Of a stretch of 57,687 bases of DNA, positions 55,085-57,687 are shown one piece after another; the first letter of the stretch is position 1; every line of letters begins with the position of its first letter. A model generated the notes under the pieces. It did not search any database, was not told where the DNA came from, and worked only from the letters and a program-made list of their open reading frames with translations. Both the position numbers and the translations under genes were made by a program. The stretch covers positions 555,801 to 613,487 of the forward strand of contig MNCI01011140.1 of NCBI GenBank assembly GCA_015680685.1, written 5' to 3'. Origin of the DNA: Gnetum montanum. Taxonomy: Eukaryota > Streptophyta > Gnetopsida > Gnetales > Gnetaceae.

Positions 55085-56379
55085 AATTTTGATTTTTTTA
55101 CCTTTAATTGAACCTTCAAAAATCAGGAAAGAAAATTGAAATTTATGGAAACTTGATTTAGTTTATGTAGATATCTTCTTCATGACTATGGTGGTGGTTG
55201 AAATTTTTCCTTTTTTCACGTTTGGATTGGGTTTTTATTCTTGATTTGGTTGGTCCTTTGTATTTTTGCTCGAAATTTTGTGCAGTCTCATTTGAAATGA
55301 TCTTTGCTACAAATAAAGCATCTTGATCTTAATCAAGCTTTTTTGGTTGGTGTTTCCTCTACCATTGCTTGTGGAAAGCTAGTTTGTTAAAGAGTTTCTT
55401 GTCAAAGGGTAGCTTGTATCTGATTCAATTCTTCATAATCCTTAACAATTCTATATGCTTCATCAATGGTTTGAAAATTATGGACTCATGTTTGGAAATG
55501 TAGTTGAGCATGTAGTCCTTTAATGAATTTTGAAGCTAATTCTCCCTCATCCCAATAACTTACGTACTGAGAAAGATCACAAAATTCCTTGTAGTAATCA
55601 TCTACAGCTCACGTTCCCAACATTAAGGAATCAAATCTTATTTTGGGCTCTTTGAGGAAAGAATCGAGAACAAATTTCTATTTAAAATCTCAATGAAAAT
55701 TAAGCCAATTTGTAATCAAACCTTGAGATCTTAGTCCATTCCACCATGTTGCCGCAAGTCATCTTAAATAGAAGGAGATAACTTCTCAACATTCATGGAT
55801 TAAAAAATTCAACATATTGAAGTAATTTTTCATTGTATCAATCTAATTCTTTACCCCAACACTTGATCTAGGGGCTTCATCATAATGATCTAATTTTACT
55901 TTCTTAGCATGAACTTGTGTCAACAATTCTCTAGGTGGATTAAGCCAGTTCCCATATCCCTCACCTCCAATTTATATTATGGCCTACAAGAGGGATCTTG
56001 GTAGCTTGTTCACTAGCAAGTGGAGGTTGTGTTTGATGTGGATCCCTAGGGAAAAGTTGATCTTGACCTTAATGTTGTTCCCTAGATATAGATCGTGGGT
56101 AGAATTTGAAGGTTGAATGAGATGGTCAATTAATTGCTTGATGGAGTCTGCAAAGGAATCCATATTTCCTTACATGTCTGACCATTTATCCTCTAAACTC
56201 TAAGACAATTTCCTAATTTCCTCAAAAAAATTTTGCATCTTTATCTTGAATCCCTAGTTTGAGTGATGAAGTTCTTCTTGAACACCCCTAATCTCATTAA
56301 TTTGATCTTCAAGGGCATTCATTCAATCATTGACTTAGGCTTCCATTTCTTTCCAATTTATTCTTTGGGTTTTGGACAT
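55085..56379 (-). pseudogene. E7 Gag, decayed
   Basis: A start codon at 56377-56379 opens MSKTQRINWKEMEA, and an early helical stretch follows (MNALEDQINEIRG). A gag core near 55.9 kb reads GYGNWLNPPRELLTQVHAKK and LDHYDEAPRSSVGVKN. A zinc knuckle CFICSKDHFK followed by DC, of the C-x2-C-x3-H-x4-C type usual in chromoviruses, lies near 55285-55325. Stops are frequent between these parts. Confidence 0.6.
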
Positions 56380-56960
56380 CAGTAAGTTGAATAAATTAGG
56401 TATGTTGGTAATCCTTAGCTTCTATGGCCCCTTTTATGGGATTTGAAATCATTAGTCAATTGCAAAATAAGTTGAAACTGTCATGGATTTCTTATCGAGT
56501 ACTAAAGCCTAATCCTAATTATTTTTGGAACCTAAAATAATGAATTAAATAATAATTTTTTATAATCCAAAAACTAAATCTAACAATTCCATTAAGTCCA
56601 AAAGGTTCAAATCTATTGGAATTGATCTTTGTTTGGTTGAAAATGAACTCTAGATTCAAAAGTTATAGCCGTTTTCAGTTTACAAGACTTGCATGTTTTG
56701 CAAAACATCCTAAGAGATTACCCATCTTAGTTCTACTCTAGAACATGTGCACTTAATGACAAAATTTTTATTTCCCTTATTACTAAGGTACCAATTTGAA
56801 TGTTTGAAAATAATTGTGTACATTTTTAATTTAAATTAATAATTATGGATGAAACTTTTTTCTTGAAATTTTTCCATTAGTTGATAAGAATTTCAAAATT
56901 CTTGTCAATTGTTGGGAAATTTGATTTTCCCATCTATTGATGGAAGAAAATCCATTCTAG
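56380..56960. other. Probable leader or LTR next to E7
   Basis: This is AT-rich and non-coding. The words aaaacatcctaagagattacc and agttctactctagaacatgtg near 56700-56750 resemble sequence common in plant chromovirus LTRs, from general familiarity only. No clear priming site was found. Confidence 0.35.
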
Positions 56961-57222
56961 GGTCCACATGGCCCTCTTCTAAGCTAGCGTGACCCATTGT
57001 GTGGTCCCCATGACCCTCCCTTAGGCCGACATAACTAGTCTCAAGGTCCACACAACCTCGTTATGGGTTGGCGTGACCCATTTCAGGGCCAACATGGCCC
57101 TTGACTAGGCCAATGCAACCTATTTCAGGGCCAGTGTAGCCCTTGACTAGGCTATAGGCCTATGTCAAGGCTAGAGCAACCCTTAATTAGGCCTACATAG
57201 CCTATCTTAGGGCTTGCATGCA
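56961..57222. repeat. Tandem array, about 42-bp unit
   Basis: Units start at 56961, 57003, 57045, 57086, 57128, 57169 and (partial) 57210, so periods are 42, 42, 41, 42, 41 and 41 bp. A typical unit begins gggccaacatggcccttgac and goes on taggccaatgcaacc. GC content is higher than in the flanks. No gene is seen. Confidence 0.85.
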
Positions 57223-57273
57223 GAGAGATAGTTTTTAGTAATGTCCAAAGAGGTGGTTTTCCATGGCACTAGA

Positions 57274-57415
57274 GGCGATTATCAGCAACACTAGAGGTAG
57301 TTAGCGATAGTGTTGGAGGTAGTTATCAACAATGCTAGAGTTTATTATTGGTGATGCTAAAGGAAATTATCGATGCTTATCGGTGGTGCTGAAGGTAGTT
57401 ATCTGTGATGCTAAA
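57274..57415. repeat. Tandem array, 22-bp unit
   Basis: Units start at 57274, 57296, 57318, 57340, 57362 and 57394, on the pattern ggtagttatcaacaatgcta. Five are exactly 22 bp, and the fifth is 32 bp because of a 10-bp insertion. It lies about 50 bp from the 42-bp array but is unrelated in sequence. Confidence 0.85.
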
Positions 57416-57687
57416 GGCATAGGAATGGCATGGCAATAGGCAACGGAGGCTGCAGATGGTGGAGGGCATAGGTGTTGGTGTAGTAGTGGGCAACAGAGGG
57501 GTGCAAATGTTGGTGAAAATAGATAAAAAAGGGGGCATGAAACATGACATTTGGCTACCCTTAGGGCTAGCCCAAGGGCCATTCTTTTTACAGTCATGGC
57601 TTGGTTGAACGCCTGGTTGTAGCTAGTTGTGGCTTGCTAGTGGCCTCACCACAATTGGCTATAGGCCTGGTCATGATCAAATTCATA
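57416..57687. other. Right edge, no gene recognised
   Basis: This is a moderately GC-richer stretch with ggcatgg and ggcttg words. No open frame with a recognisable motif is seen. Confidence 0.5.

Larger units (their letters stand above)
51195..56400 (-). mobile_element. E7: chromovirus-like Ty3/gypsy element
   Basis: Minus-strand order is gag (56.4-55.1 kb), protease (55.08-54.5 kb), RT (54.5-53.6 kb), RNase H (53.6-53.3 kb), integrase (53.1-51.9 kb), polypurine tract, LTR (51691-51195). Integrase continues into a GPxF-like segment, KIHLVFHVSLLKK and a weak chromodomain-like tail, which points to the chromovirus branch. It is the least decayed pol in the window. The 5' LTR on the right could not be matched to the left LTR. 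Confidence 0.75.

Noticed and set aside
57367-57597. 76-codon minus-strand frame ending in a hydrophobic stretch
   Set aside because: It overlaps the 22-bp tandem array and has no recognisable motif.
1-57687. tRNA or rRNA genes
   Set aside because: No cloverleaf with A and B boxes and no rRNA core sequence was recognised by eye. The only tRNA-related sequences are retrotransposon priming sites.

Overview
The window is repeat DNA from a large plant genome. It is AT-rich, contains no recognisable single-copy gene with an intact reading frame, and is almost entirely LTR retrotransposons nested inside one another and decayed by point mutation. The mutation pattern (in-frame TAG stops at former CAG or TGG codons, loss of CpG) fits old, heavily methylated repeats. 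A gymnosperm or another giant-genome plant is plausible, but this is an inference and no species can be named from the sequence.

Layout, left to right. (1) About 1-4699: a minus-strand element, E5, with about 0.6-kb LTRs, a primer-binding site and one long gag-like frame but no pol. It sits in the left LTR of the next element. (2) 4700 to about 22.1 kb: E4, a decayed minus-strand Ty3/gypsy element of probable Tat type, with gag and protease at 15.3-18.8 kb and RT, RNase H, second RNase H and integrase at 9.6-5.95 kb. Protease and RT are separated by a 5.7-kb spacer that holds a roughly 190-bp diverged tandem array and a possible spliced gene on the opposite strand. (3) About 22.16-23.24 kb: a truncated second copy of the E5 gag family. 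(4) About 23.2-32.3 kb: E6, another minus-strand gypsy element. Its RNase H-like domain lies BEFORE the RT instead of after it, and an unidentified coding-like stretch follows its integrase. (5) 32.29-33.78 kb: a GC-rich, CpG-retaining block with a LINE ORF1-like frame, starting exactly where the E6 LTR should start. (6) 33,989-49,197: a three-level nest. A plus-strand copia-like element, E1, has its 5' LTR split by a minus-strand relative, E2 (35,109-49,071; target duplication attta/atcta). E2 is split in turn by a plus-strand gypsy-like gag-protease element, E3 (36,902-45,292; target duplication CTCAA). (7) About 49.2-51.2 kb: the E1 gag region. (8) 51,195 to about 56.4 kb: E7, a minus-strand chromovirus-like gypsy element with the best preserved protease, RT and integrase motifs. 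(9) 56.4-57.7 kb: probable LTR or flanking sequence with two tandem arrays (about 42 bp and 22 bp).

These parts do not form a pathway. They are self-replicating or parasitic elements: E4, E6 and E7 carry pol remnants and could once have been autonomous, whereas E5, E3 and E2 keep LTRs, priming sites and gag but show no pol, so they would have depended on others. The most unusual features are the displaced RNase H of E6, the periodic palindrome array with its adjacent antisense spliced frame in E4, the dense inverted-repeat cluster at 18.86-19.14 kb, and the LINE-like block fused to the E6 priming site.
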